Part shown: piece after piece, positions 1 to 6,910 of the stretch
How positions within the stretch are numbered: the stretch's first letter is position 1
How the letters are laid out: the number at the start of each line of letters is the position of its first letter
Assembly: GCA_012523155.1 (NCBI GenBank)
Contig: JAAYJB010000029.1
Coordinates: 1 to 18,836, forward strand
Direction of reading: 5' to 3'
DNA from: Synergistaceae bacterium
GTDB lineage: Bacteria; Synergistota; Synergistia; Synergistales; Aminobacteriaceae
DNA: 18,836 nucleotides
Translations under genes and position numbers: made by a program
Notes under the pieces: model-generated
Seen by the model: the letters and a program-made list of their open reading frames with translations, nothing else
What the model was told of the DNA's origin: nothing
Database searches by the model: none

Positions 1-66
1 ACCTCTTAATCAAATCCAGTGTGGATCTTTTTCATTGAAAATCGGTTTCTTTGGAAAGACAGGTGT

Positions 67-96
67 AAAAAAGCTCCCCGGGGGAACGGGGAGCTT
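67..96 (-). terminator. Rho-independent terminator of the asnS/PPDK-like operon
   Basis: A 9-bp perfect stem (AAGCTCCCC at 71-79 paired with GGGGAGCTT at 88-96) with an 8-nt loop is followed, reading on the minus strand, by six T residues (67-72, partly in the stem). It lies 7 nt beyond the stop codon of the PPDK-like gene, so it should end that transcript. Positions 1-60 beyond it show nothing I can support. Confidence 0.88.
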
Positions 97-102
97 CGTC
101 TG

Positions 103-1851
103 TCACCTGGATGCGGTATCGTTTGAGATAACGACTCCGATCTCGTTTTCCCCGTCAAGGAGGACGGAAAAATTGCCCGTGTAATGGCGCACTGCGGGAT
201 GTCGTTTCGTTTCATAAAAATTGGACCCCAGCCAATCCCGGTTGAAAACGTTTCCCTTCATCCCGTCAAAGACAGGAAGGTAAAGGGTTCCGTCAACGTC
301 AAGATCCAGGAAGAAATGGGTACCGTATGATAGTTCCGGGGTGTAGTCGCTTGCGATAATCCCTACCTCTATCAGGCATCCGCAGTGGCAGATCTCGTTA
401 TATCGAACAGGTACGCCAAGTTTGGGATTTGTACTTCCCCACCTTCCCGGCCCCACGAGTATGTAATTCGTTCCAGAGAGCTTATGATTTATGCGGCCAA
501 TTTCTCTGGCGACTTCGAAGAATGTGGCGTCCTTGCCGTACAGGTCGGGGTCAACGTAGACCAGGTGATGGATGTTTTCAAGCCTGCCGTTGCTGACCAT
601 CCTGTTACCTCTGAGGATAATGCGGTCTTCGCTCACTTCCGGTATTGAAACCCGGGCCATTTCTTCGTAAGAGGCGAGTGGTCTCAGCTGAAGGAGGGTG
701 AGTTTCTGCTTCTCAGTGTCATAGGTGAACTCCATATCAGCCGGCATGCCCATACTTTCCTCGAGAAAAGCGCATAATTCCTTTACCAGTGCAAAGAAAC
801 GAGGATGTCTCCCGGGCAGCGTTGAAAAGGAAAAAATCGGTCTGCCGTGTTTCATCTGGTCTGATCCCGCCCAGTAGAGCAGGTTGTCAGCATAGATTTC
901 CACAAATGCGGAAGCGAGTTTGTGCTCCCTGAGGATAAACGGCAGATGGTCTGAAAGCTGACCTGTCATCAACTGCCCTGAATGTCTGTCGATGTAATCG
1001 AATTCCGACTGGCTTGTCAGGGCGATATCTCCGGGCAGATTTCCCTGGGGCCTGAGCATGGGGTGAGACAGGTAGCAGATGCTCGCCTTCAGCCTGTCGA
1101 CAGTGCGTGTTCCCAGGCCGAAACAAAATCGCATTACCCCGTCTTCTTTCCGGATACGGGTCGATGGCCGCCGGTACACTTTAGAAAAAGCGGTCCCCGC
1201 GATTTCAGGGTAGTACATTGAATCGTGTGCTTTTCCTATTACCGGCTGGATCACCACGGACATGGACTCGTCGGAATCTGTAAGCCCATGTTTTTTCCTG
1301 TACGCCCTCGCGGCCGGATTGTACAGGGAAGCCCAGACTTCTTTGATGGAATCGGTAAGCATCAGGGTTCTTTCTTCAAGACTGCCGATATTTGCAGAAA
1401 ACCTGGTGCTGTATTTTCCCGCAAAGGATAATTTTTTCGAGTCCTCGAGAATGGAGCTCGAGCGTATGGCAAGGGGCAGATCCCCGATTGTCTCCATTGC
1501 CTTCTGTAAATCATCGATCAGCGATGTACGGATGGTACCCCTTTGAAATGCCGAGGTTATTTTTTCATAAAAAGCATGTGCAAAGTCTTCGTCTGAGTTC
1601 TCCTCGTTTCCGGCAAGCGATTCACGGAGCAGTTCCTCTATGCCGTTGTCCGAGACGAATTCGGAAAATCCTTCGGTTGTAAGTACGAAATTGATGTCAG
1701 GAAGCTCAACGCAGGACGCAAGAGAGCTTCCCTCGATGGCATTGAAGGCAAAGGCAAGCCCCCTTGCCTTGCCTCCTACTTCACCATCTCCAATAAGCCT
1801 TTTGTATGAGCGGAAAACAGGTTTCGGATCAAAATCGGAATAAATCACCAA
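103..1851 (-). CDS. PEP/pyruvate-binding (PPDK N-terminal type) domain protein without a phosphohistidine domain
   Basis: A 582-residue protein. Residues ~20-400 resemble the ATP-grasp nucleotide-binding domain of PEP synthase and pyruvate phosphate dikinase: GGKARGLA at 26-33, AIRSSSILED at 128-137, SFAGKYST at 142-149, GLGTRTVDR at 245-253 and LLQLRP at 386-391. Residues ~405-582 form the C-terminal module of a PEP-synthase-like family, with VGPGRWGSTNP at 466-476 and YGTHFFLDL at 509-517. The phosphohistidine swivelling domain (TSHAAI-type motif) and the PEP/pyruvate TIM barrel are absent, so a complete PEP synthase reaction is not expected and the substrate is unknown. The gene lies 33 nt downstream of asnS, probably in the same transcript. 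Start choice: TTG at 1851 is followed directly by GTG at 1848. The GGGAGG ribosome site suits GTG slightly better (8-nt spacing against 5), giving 581 residues. Family call is secure; function is not. Confidence 0.82.
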   Translation of the reverse strand: MVIYSDFDPKPVFRSYKRLIGDGEVGGKARGLAFAFNAIEGSSLASCVELPDINFVLTTEGFSEFVSDNGIEELLRESLAGNEENSDEDFAHAFYEKITSAFQRGTIRTSLIDDLQKAMETIGDLPLAIRSSSILEDSKKLSFAGKYSTRFSANIGSLEERTLMLTDSIKEVWASLYNPAARAYRKKHGLTDSDESMSVVIQPVIGKAHDSMYYPEIAGTAFSKVYRRPSTRIRKEDGVMRFCFGLGTRTVDRLKASICYLSHPMLRPQGNLPGDIALTSQSEFDYIDRHSGQLMTGQLSDHLPFILREHKLASAFVEIYADNLLYWAGSDQMKHGRPIFSFSTLPGRHPRFFALVKELCAFLEESMGMPADMEFTYDTEKQKLTLLQLRPLASYEEMARVSIPEVSEDRIILRGNRMVSNGRLENIHHLVYVDPDLYGKDATFFEVAREIGRINHKLSGTNYILVGPGRWGSTNPKLGVPVRYNEICHCGCLIEVGIIASDYTPELSYGTHFFLDLDVDGTLYLPVFDGMKGNVFNRDWLGSNFYETKRHPAVRHYTGNFSVLLDGENEIGVVISNDTASR

Positions 1852-1884
1852 TAGTGCCTCCCCGTGATACGGAAATAACGTCCG

Positions 1885-3186
1885 TCAGGGCTTGAGGCGA
1901 TAGATAGTCCTGGGCCAGGGAATGGCTTCCCGTATATGCTGCAGCCCGCAGATCCATGCCACAACCCTTTCAATTCCCATGCCGAAACCGCTGTGGACAA
2001 ACGTGCCGTACCGCCTCAGGTCAAGATACCAGTCATAGGGCTCTTCAGGAAGTCCCTGTTCACGTATTCTCGAGAGAAGTCGGTCATAGCTGTCCTCCCT
2101 TTGGGACCCCCCGATTATTTCTCCGTATCCTTCGGGAGCCAGCAGGTCGTCGCAGAGAACAAGATCCTGATCTTCAGGATGTTCCTTCATGTAAAATGCC
2201 TTCACGCTCTTCGGATAGCATTCTATGAACACGGGGCGATCGAATTGCTGTGTCAGAATGGTCTCGTCGTCATTGCCGAGGTCATCTCCGTATGGAGTGT
2301 CGCTTCCGAGCTTATGGAGCATTTCAATGGCTTCCCCATACTGAAGATGATAAAAGGGAGCCTTGATGTTTTCAAGCTTCGATATATCTCGCTCAAGACT
2401 CTCGAGCTCAGGCCTGCAGTGTTCCAGCACTCCTGTGACGATCGCGCAAATGAGTTTTTCCTGAAGGTCCATGTTGTCCTTGTGGTCATAAAAGGCGACT
2501 TCAGGCTCCAGCATCCAGAACTCAGTCAGGTGGCGCCGTGTTTTTGACTTCTCAGCACGGAACGTGGGGCCGAAGCAGTACACCTTGCCGAATGCTGCTG
2601 CCGCGGCTTCCGCGTACAACTGCCCTGTCTGTGCGAGATACGCTTTTGAATCGAAGTAATCGATTTCGAAAAGGCCGGAAACACCTTCTCCTGCGGCTCC
2701 ACTGATTATGGGGCTGTCGACGAGAAGATATCCGTCATTGTGCAGGAACTCCCTTGCCGACCAGATGACCCGTTCCCGTATTCTCATGATTGCCTGCTGT
2801 CTGCTGCTGCGAAGCCATAGATGACGGTTATCCAGGAGAAAATCAATGCCGTGATCTTTTTTCCCGATAGGGTATTCATCCGAAGGGTTCTGGATCACGG
2901 AAATGCCGGAGACGGATAATTCAACGCCGGAAGGGGCTCGTTCGTCTTTCCTGACACTGCCAGTAACCTCGAGAGAAGCTTCGAGCCATAACCCTTTTGC
3001 GGTCATGAAGCTTTCTTCTGAAACTTCTTTCTTTACCATAACACCCTGAACTGTTCCCGTTCCATCTCGAAGCTGCAGAAAATGTATTTTTCCGGAACTT
3101 CTCATGTTGTAAAGCCAGCCCTTTACGATGACTTCCTTTCCTTCAAGGGAGGGGAGGTCCTTGATATAAGCCCACTGAGCTGTCAT
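1885..3186 (-). CDS. asnS: Asparaginyl-tRNA synthetase
   Basis: Class IIb aminoacyl-tRNA synthetase that charges tRNA-Asn with asparagine using ATP in the cytoplasm. Residues ~1-105 form the OB-fold anticodon-binding domain (VKGWLYNMRSSGKIHFLQLRDGTG). The catalytic domain shows motif 2 (GPTFRAEKSKTRRHLTEFW) and motif 3 (GFGMGIERVVAWICG), and ends IPWPRT. The HLTEFWMLEPE signature and the short length (433 aa) separate AsnRS from AspRS. Start: ATG at 3186 has AGGAGG ten bases upstream. An in-frame ATG at 3207 lies upstream of that ribosome site and would add seven residues (MSGGRKR) that the family lacks, so I reject it. First gene of a two-gene minus-strand operon. No convincing -35/-10 pair was found; a palindrome lies in the leader. 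Confidence 0.97.
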   Translation of the reverse strand: MTAQWAYIKDLPSLEGKEVIVKGWLYNMRSSGKIHFLQLRDGTGTVQGVMVKKEVSEESFMTAKGLWLEASLEVTGSVRKDERAPSGVELSVSGISVIQNPSDEYPIGKKDHGIDFLLDNRHLWLRSSRQQAIMRIRERVIWSAREFLHNDGYLLVDSPIISGAAGEGVSGLFEIDYFDSKAYLAQTGQLYAEAAAAAFGKVYCFGPTFRAEKSKTRRHLTEFWMLEPEVAFYDHKDNMDLQEKLICAIVTGVLEHCRPELESLERDISKLENIKAPFYHLQYGEAIEMLHKLGSDTPYGDDLGNDDETILTQQFDRPVFIECYPKSVKAFYMKEHPEDQDLVLCDDLLAPEGYGEIIGGSQREDSYDRLLSRIREQGLPEEPYDWYLDLRRYGTFVHSGFGMGIERVVAWICGLQHIREAIPWPRTIYRLKP

Positions 3187-3239
3187 GCGTTTTCTACCTC
3201 CTGACATTGGACCGGATTCAGCGATTGCTGAGGCTCATG

Positions 3240-3254
3240 GTGTATATGATACAC
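3240..3254. promoter_or_regulatory. Palindrome in the asnS upstream region, possible operator
   Basis: GTGTAT and ATACAC form a perfect 6-bp inverted repeat around a 3-bp centre, 54 nt upstream of the asnS start. On the minus strand it contains TATCAT, a possible -10 hexamer, but the only sequence at -35 distance is part of a run of eight T residues (plus-strand A tract 3268-3275). A second short inverted repeat (TCAGC/GCTGA, 3218-3231) lies closer to the gene. The role as operator or promoter is a guess. The rest of the 3187-3378 spacer shows nothing else I can support. Confidence 0.28.
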
Positions 3255-3378
3255 TAAATACCAGCGTAAAAAAAAGGAGCATGATCGTTGACCGATTAAA
3301 TTCCGGCAGTATTCAGAATAGCCACTCAATGCATATTTGGCCGCAGGGAAACCTTAATGGCGGAAAGGCAGGATTCCT

Positions 3379-4263
3379 CTATTGCCTGGAGCCGATTTCA
3401 AGGGAGCCTTTCCCTGAAGGTGGGTGGATAATGCCGGCGCTTCGAAGCGCATCTGCCGGGCAAGAATATCGGACCGCTTCGTCAGAAAGAAAATCTCCCA
3501 CGGCTGCAAATGTTCCTTTTCCGAAAGCCCTGAGGGCCTGCCTGTCGCTTTCTGCATCTCCGAGAAAAAGGGGATTCGCTGTTCCTGTCTTTTCGCACAA
3601 TACAGCAAGTCCCTCAGGGGATGGTTTCGTTATCCCGGACTCCGGAGTTATCATAAGCCCGGGTGGAAAATCTTCCCAGCCGATAAGCTTCAATGCCAGC
3701 CGCAGTTCAGACACCGGGCGTCCTGTATAGATGCCGACAGGAACGAGGATTTCTTTCCAGTTGAATGAGGCTAGCGGTCGCTCTTCTTCCCAAAAGCCTT
3801 TTCTTCTCGTAGTGTAGACGGGAACGCTGCCTATCGATTCATATTCATCACAGCCGAAATACATTTCCTCGCAGGCCTGGCGGACTGCTTTCCGGAGGAC
3901 CGTTTCGCCGAAACTTCTCCGGACCCAGCCGCATACGTCCATCCCGGTGCAGTCTTCGAGAAGGGTCCTCCATTGAACAGGGGACGGGAGACTTTCTGCC
4001 AGAGACGGATTGTTTCCCGAAGCAGCGCAGTTTATTGCGGCCCAGGCTATGTCATAATCATCATTGAATGCCGGGTGGGTTTTTGTAACGGCGAAATGGC
4101 GGAAGGAGAAGCCCTCGCTGTCAGGAATTCTGCAAAGGACTCTTGTCCAGGCCCAGAGCAGGCTTCTCGCGACGACAGCGGGGTAGGAAAGGGATGCGTC
4201 CACAAGAACCCCGTCGACGTCGAATATTACTATATCAGGGGCGGACCGGGTCGCTGGTTTCAT
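3379..4263 (-). CDS. HAD-superfamily phosphatase (subfamily IA, TIGR01548-like)
   Basis: A 294-residue hydrolase of the haloacid dehalogenase superfamily. Motif I is DVDGVLVD with nucleophile D15 and acid/base D17. Motif II is T180 in IYTGRP, motif III is K213 in ITKPSP, and motif IV is GDAESD with D236 and D240. The long cap-containing segment between motifs I and II includes FNDDYDIAWA (66-75), which recalls the TIGR01548 group whose members often sit beside or are fused to histidinol-phosphate aminotransferases. The substrate is unknown; a phosphate monoester in amino-acid or cofactor metabolism is possible. Start: ATG at 4263 has AAAGGAGC seven bases upstream. An upstream in-frame start at 4383 would add 40 residues lacking family similarity and would run into the divergent gene. 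Transcribed divergently from the MocR-type gene, with only 91 nt between the start codons. Confidence 0.85.
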   Translation of the reverse strand: MKPATRSAPDIVIFDVDGVLVDASLSYPAVVARSLLWAWTRVLCRIPDSEGFSFRHFAVTKTHPAFNDDYDIAWAAINCAASGNNPSLAESLPSPVQWRTLLEDCTGMDVCGWVRRSFGETVLRKAVRQACEEMYFGCDEYESIGSVPVYTTRRKGFWEEERPLASFNWKEILVPVGIYTGRPVSELRLALKLIGWEDFPPGLMITPESGITKPSPEGLAVLCEKTGTANPLFLGDAESDRQALRAFGKGTFAAVGDFLSDEAVRYSCPADALRSAGIIHPPSGKGSLEIGSRQ

Positions 4264-4306
4264 TGGAACAGCTCCTTTTCTGTGGTAATTGATAAAAAAC
4301 CCTGGC

Positions 4307-4357
4307 CATTGTACCAGAGAAAAGACGAAAAGACCGTTATTGGGGGAGTGTACAATG
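4307..4357. repeat. 8-bp inverted repeat spanning the HAD/mocR divergent spacer
   Basis: CATTGTAC at 4307-4314 and GTACAATG at 4350-4357 are perfect reverse complements, 43 bp centre to centre (about four helical turns). The left arm contains the extended -10 of the HAD gene and the right arm contains the ATG of the mocR-type gene. MocR-family regulators often bind two spaced half-sites in such spacers, so this is a candidate autoregulatory operator. Chance occurrence is possible. Confidence 0.35.
4308..4316 (-). promoter_or_regulatory. Probable extended -10 promoter of the HAD gene
   Basis: Read on the minus strand, 4316-4308 is TGGTACAAT, an extended -10 (TG-n-TACAAT). It places the start of transcription about 38 nt upstream of the HAD start codon. 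The sequence at -35 distance is poor, which is common for extended -10 promoters. On the plus strand TTGATA (4289-4294) followed 17 bp later by TACCAG is a weaker candidate for the mocR-type gene; the two would overlap. Confidence 0.42.
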
Positions 4358-5713
4358 CTTCTTGAAATTCCGCTGGACTTCATGGAAGGTGGTTTATACC
4401 GGCAGATAACTTCCCATTTGGAGAAAATGATTCATGCCGGGAGTATAACGCCGGGATCACGGCTCCCTGGTACCAGGGAACTGGCAAAAATACTCGGTGT
4501 CAGCAGGTCAACGGTAGTTGAAGCATATTGTCTTCTTGAAGAAAAGGGGCTGATCATTCAAAAAGGAAGAAGCGGTGCTTTCGTTTCCCCGACAGCCGCT
4601 CATTTTTCATGTGTACCGGTCATGCCGGCAGATGAGATTCATTTCGATCAGGAACGTCCTACTCCGGACCTGATACCTTTTGAACCGCTGGCGAAAATAG
4701 CACGTGAAGTACTCATTGAGGATGAAGGACGCATTATGGGGGGGTGTCCTCCCGAAGGAATGGCTGAACTGAGAATGGCACTTTTAGAACACGCGGTTCT
4801 GAGGGGGATCCCAGCCTGTCCCGAGGAAGTTGTCGTCACTTCCGGGGGAAAAGATGCACTTTCGACAGTTCTTTGCTCCCTGAAAAAAAAGGGTGCCGGA
4901 AGGATATATGCTGAGATTCTGACCTACAGTGGCATAAAAGATATTGCCCGAAACGAGGGGATGGCGCTCCGGCATGTGCCGCTTCTCGCGGACGGTGATA
5001 TATCGATGCTGGAAAACCTTGGCGAGAGGGATATTCTTTACCTTGTTCCAAGTTTTCATAATCCTACAGGAAGAACCCTGTCCACCGATGTGCGAAAGGA
5101 AATACTCGCTCTTAGGAAAAAAAGAGGTTTCCATATTCTCGAGGACGACAGTTACGGAGAGCTGCGTTATGGTGAAAAAAGCGTCCCTGCTATGAAAGCG
5201 CTCGATGAAGGCGAAGGCGTTATTTACATCGGGTCTTTCAGCCAGGTGCTTTTTCCGGGTATGCGCCTCGGTTACATCGTGCTTCCCGCTCCGCTGAAGG
5301 AATGCTATATCCAGACAGCTGCACTGCGGCAGGGGCAGGTTTCTTCACTCGTCCAGCTCGTTGTATGGAGGTTCATCAAAACCGGCAATCTCTCAGAAGC
5401 GATCGAGAGGGCGAGATCGATCCTTTCAGTCAGGATGGATTCCCTCTATTCATCTCTTATTCACACCTTTCCCAGGTTTCCCATCTTCAGGCCGGAAGGA
5501 GGGGTGTTTCTCTGGTTTCCTACGGGAAATGCCGAAGGAGGCACTGCTGCTGCTCTTGCTTCCTCCAAGGGGGTTTATGTTTCTGACGGAGGGTCATTTT
5601 CGTTAAGCGGCAAGCGCATTTGCTCTGTCCGTTTTTCAATTGCATCCGCTTCCGCGGAGAAGATGGAGGATGCATGCCTGAGACTGGCCGGGGTATGGAA
5701 AACATTCCGCTAG
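4355..5713 (+). CDS. MocR-type GntR regulator/aminotransferase fusion lacking the PLP lysine
   Basis: A 452-residue protein with an N-terminal GntR winged helix (~12-78; TRELAKILGVSRSTVVEAY) joined to a class I aminotransferase fold (~95-452). PLP-site residues are visible: GGKDAL in the phosphate loop, N236 in HNPTG, D264 and Y267 in EDDSYGELRY, R304 in FPGMRLGY and the carboxylate-binding R426 in CSVRFS. The lysine expected in SFSK is Q297 (SFSQVLFPG, codon CAG at 5243-5245), so no internal aldimine can form there. It is therefore probably a regulator that binds PLP or an amino-acid adduct without catalysis, unless the codon is a sequencing error (AAG to CAG). Start: ATG 4355 with GGGGGAG six bases upstream; the upstream in-frame ATG at 4289 lacks this. 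It is divergent from the HAD gene and likely controls it or itself. It ends in CTAG, shared with the next gene's stop. Confidence 0.88.
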   Translation: MLLEIPLDFMEGGLYRQITSHLEKMIHAGSITPGSRLPGTRELAKILGVSRSTVVEAYCLLEEKGLIIQKGRSGAFVSPTAAHFSCVPVMPADEIHFDQERPTPDLIPFEPLAKIAREVLIEDEGRIMGGCPPEGMAELRMALLEHAVLRGIPACPEEVVVTSGGKDALSTVLCSLKKKGAGRIYAEILTYSGIKDIARNEGMALRHVPLLADGDISMLENLGERDILYLVPSFHNPTGRTLSTDVRKEILALRKKRGFHILEDDSYGELRYGEKSVPAMKALDEGEGVIYIGSFSQVLFPGMRLGYIVLPAPLKECYIQTAALRQGQVSSLVQLVVWRFIKTGNLSEAIERARSILSVRMDSLYSSLIHTFPRFPIFRPEGGVFLWFPTGNAEGGTAAALASSKGVYVSDGGSFSLSGKRICSVRFSIASASAEKMEDACLRLAGVWKTFR

Positions 5714-5934
5714 CTGTTGTCCCTGTCTTTCTCCCGGGTATCTTCCATGAGTATCATATCGAGATATTTTTTCCACAGGAGGAGTGCAGCTACAGCGGCA
5801 CCGAATCCACCGAGAAGTCCTGTAAATACATAATCGAGCCGCCCCTTTCCGAGAAGATAGCCTCCCATGCCTGCAAGGGCATACCCGAAAAGCACAACCG
5901 ATCCCATGGACAGGAGCAGTACAATCAATCGCAT
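5710..5934 (-). CDS. Small two-helix membrane protein, possibly AtpZ/AtpI-like
   Basis: A 74-residue protein with two hydrophobic helices (~3-28 and ~35-55) and a charged C-terminus (EDTREKDRDNS). Glycine patterning (GMGGYLLGKG, then GLLGGFGAAVAALLLWKKYLD) recalls the AtpZ/AtpI family that helps assemble ATP synthase rings, but no ATP synthase genes are in the window and the match is weak. The start is well supported: ATG at 5934 with AGGAGG seven bases upstream. It converges on the mocR-type gene, and the two stop codons share the four bases CTAG (5710-5713). Divergent from the FCD GntR gene across a 171-nt spacer. I regard it as a real gene of unknown function. Confidence 0.72.
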   Translation of the reverse strand: MRLIVLLLSMGSVVLFGYALAGMGGYLLGKGRLDYVFTGLLGGFGAAVAALLLWKKYLDMILMEDTREKDRDNS

Positions 5935-5981
5935 TTTTTGTCCTCCTGAAAAAATATTTTTCTGTCCTGTTGACGTTTTTC

Positions 5982-5999
5982 GCTATAAAGCCTTGTAGC
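5982..5999. promoter_or_regulatory. 18-bp inverted repeat between divergent genes, possible operator
   Basis: GCTATAA and TTGTAGC (5982-5988 and 5993-5999) pair over seven positions with one G-T mismatch around AGCC. A TTGACG hexamer lies just upstream at 5970-5975, but no -10 stands at the right distance. The repeat sits in the spacer between the small membrane gene and gntR, where either gene could be regulated. Confidence 0.25.
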
Positions 6000-6043
6000 T
6001 CCGCCTAAAATATGATAAAGTATCTCAAAATCTACAATACTGA

Positions 6044-6054
6044 CTGTTATACAA
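6044..6054. promoter_or_regulatory. FadR/FCD-type GntR operator-like site upstream of gntR
   Basis: CTGTTATACAA matches the TNGTNNNACNA consensus reported for FadR-subfamily GntR operators at all specified positions but the first. It overlaps TACAAT (6050-6055), a good -10 hexamer, and lies about 50 nt upstream of the gntR start. ACAATA occurs twice, at 6034-6039 and 6051-6056. Autorepression by the adjacent GntR protein is the natural reading, but no -35 was identified. Confidence 0.35.
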
Positions 6055-6105
6055 TAGTCTCGCTGCTTACCCATATCCATAATCCAACAGGGAGGTCCTG
6101 TAAAG

Positions 6106-6762
6106 ATGAGAGAACCGCGTCTTTATACAACTTCGGCCGATTATGCCTACCAGGAACTTCGTCACCGCATCATAACGAAGCAGCTTAAACCGGGGCAGAG
6201 ACTGCCGGAGGTCAACATTGCCGTCCAGATGGGAGTAAGCAGGACACCGGTACGAGAAGCCCTTCGCCGCCTGGCCAGCGAAGGTCTTGTGATCATCATT
6301 CCGAATAGCGGCGCAAGGCTTGCAGCTCCAACGGCAAGAGAAATAGAGGATACCTTCCTTGTGCGTGAGCAGCTGGAATGTCTTGCAATCCGCCTTGCTG
6401 CCGATCGTATCGGAGACCGTCATCTTCGTCGCCTCGAGGAAGCTCTTGTTGAAGAAGCGAGGGCGATCGAAGAAAGGGATCTTGAAACGTACCTCGAGGT
6501 TAACGAGGCGTTCCACAAGGCTGTAGCTGACGCAAGCGGCAACAGAGTTCTCGCGGAATACGTGGAAAACATTCTCGCACGGACCAATGCCTACGTTGTC
6601 TTTTACGACCCATTTTACCAGAACGACACCATTCCGACGGTGGATCCACACAAGGAGATCCTTATGGCTTTGCGTGCCCATGACAGTGAAAAATGTGTGA
6701 AACTTATGAAGCGTCATCTGAAGGATTCAATAGCAGGACTCAGCCAGGTTGTGGAGGACTGA
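6106..6762 (+). CDS. GntR-family transcriptional regulator, FadR subfamily (FCD domain)
   Basis: A 218-residue regulator. The N-terminal winged helix (~8-75) has VNIAVQMGVSRTPVREALRRLASEGLV-type recognition residues at 37-62. The C-terminal all-helical FCD ligand-binding domain (~80-210) has the usual metal-site residues: N133, H137 (NEAFHK), H182 (DPHKEI) and H204 (KRHLKD). Such proteins bind small carboxylic acids, often with Zn or Ni, and release DNA. The effector cannot be told from the sequence. The start is ATG 6106 with GGGAGG ten bases upstream. The gene is monocistronic: it has its own strong terminator right after, and a candidate operator in front. Targets could be the divergent small membrane gene, the DegT-type gene downstream, or distant genes. 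Confidence 0.93.
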   Translation: MREPRLYTTSADYAYQELRHRIITKQLKPGQRLPEVNIAVQMGVSRTPVREALRRLASEGLVIIIPNSGARLAAPTAREIEDTFLVREQLECLAIRLAADRIGDRHLRRLEEALVEEARAIEERDLETYLEVNEAFHKAVADASGNRVLAEYVENILARTNAYVVFYDPFYQNDTIPTVDPHKEILMALRAHDSEKCVKLMKRHLKDSIAGLSQVVED

Positions 6763-6785
6763 ACCAACATTTTTTGGGATTTGAC

Positions 6786-6813
6786 GAGCGGGCGGATTTC
6801 CCCGCTCTTTTTT
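6786..6813 (+). terminator. Rho-independent terminator after gntR
   Basis: A 7-bp GC-rich stem (GAGCGGG at 6786-6792, CCCGCTC at 6801-6807) with an 8-nt loop is followed by six T residues (6808-6813), 24 nt beyond the gntR stop codon. It separates gntR from the DegT-type gene, which must have its own promoter in 6814-6890; I could not identify a convincing one. Confidence 0.92.
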
Positions 6814-6910
6814 CTTGCCATTTTTTTAGATTTCAGGTGAAGATAATGAATGGAGTTTATTTTCGGCGAAAAGTATTTTGCCCATGTCTTTAAGGAGGTC
6901 CTCCAGTTTC

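Noticed and set aside
1936..2547. 203-codon plus-strand open frame
   Set aside because: It is wholly antisense to asnS, has no ribosome site or family resemblance, and the asnS frame is unambiguous.
3268..3300. Terminator for the HAD gene at the run of eight T residues (minus strand)
   Set aside because: The sequence before the T run does not form a convincing stem.
3187..3378. T-box or other riboswitch controlling asnS
   Set aside because: The leader is short and lacks T-box hallmarks (AGGGTGGNACCGCG-like element and antiterminator); only short palindromes are present.
5949..5965. AT-only hairpin GAAAAA...TTTTTC as bidirectional terminator
   Set aside because: The stem is made only of A-T pairs and overlaps the ribosome-site region of the small membrane gene; too weak to call.
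6067..6717. 216-codon minus-strand open frame
   Set aside because: Antisense to the clear FCD GntR gene, without a start signal.
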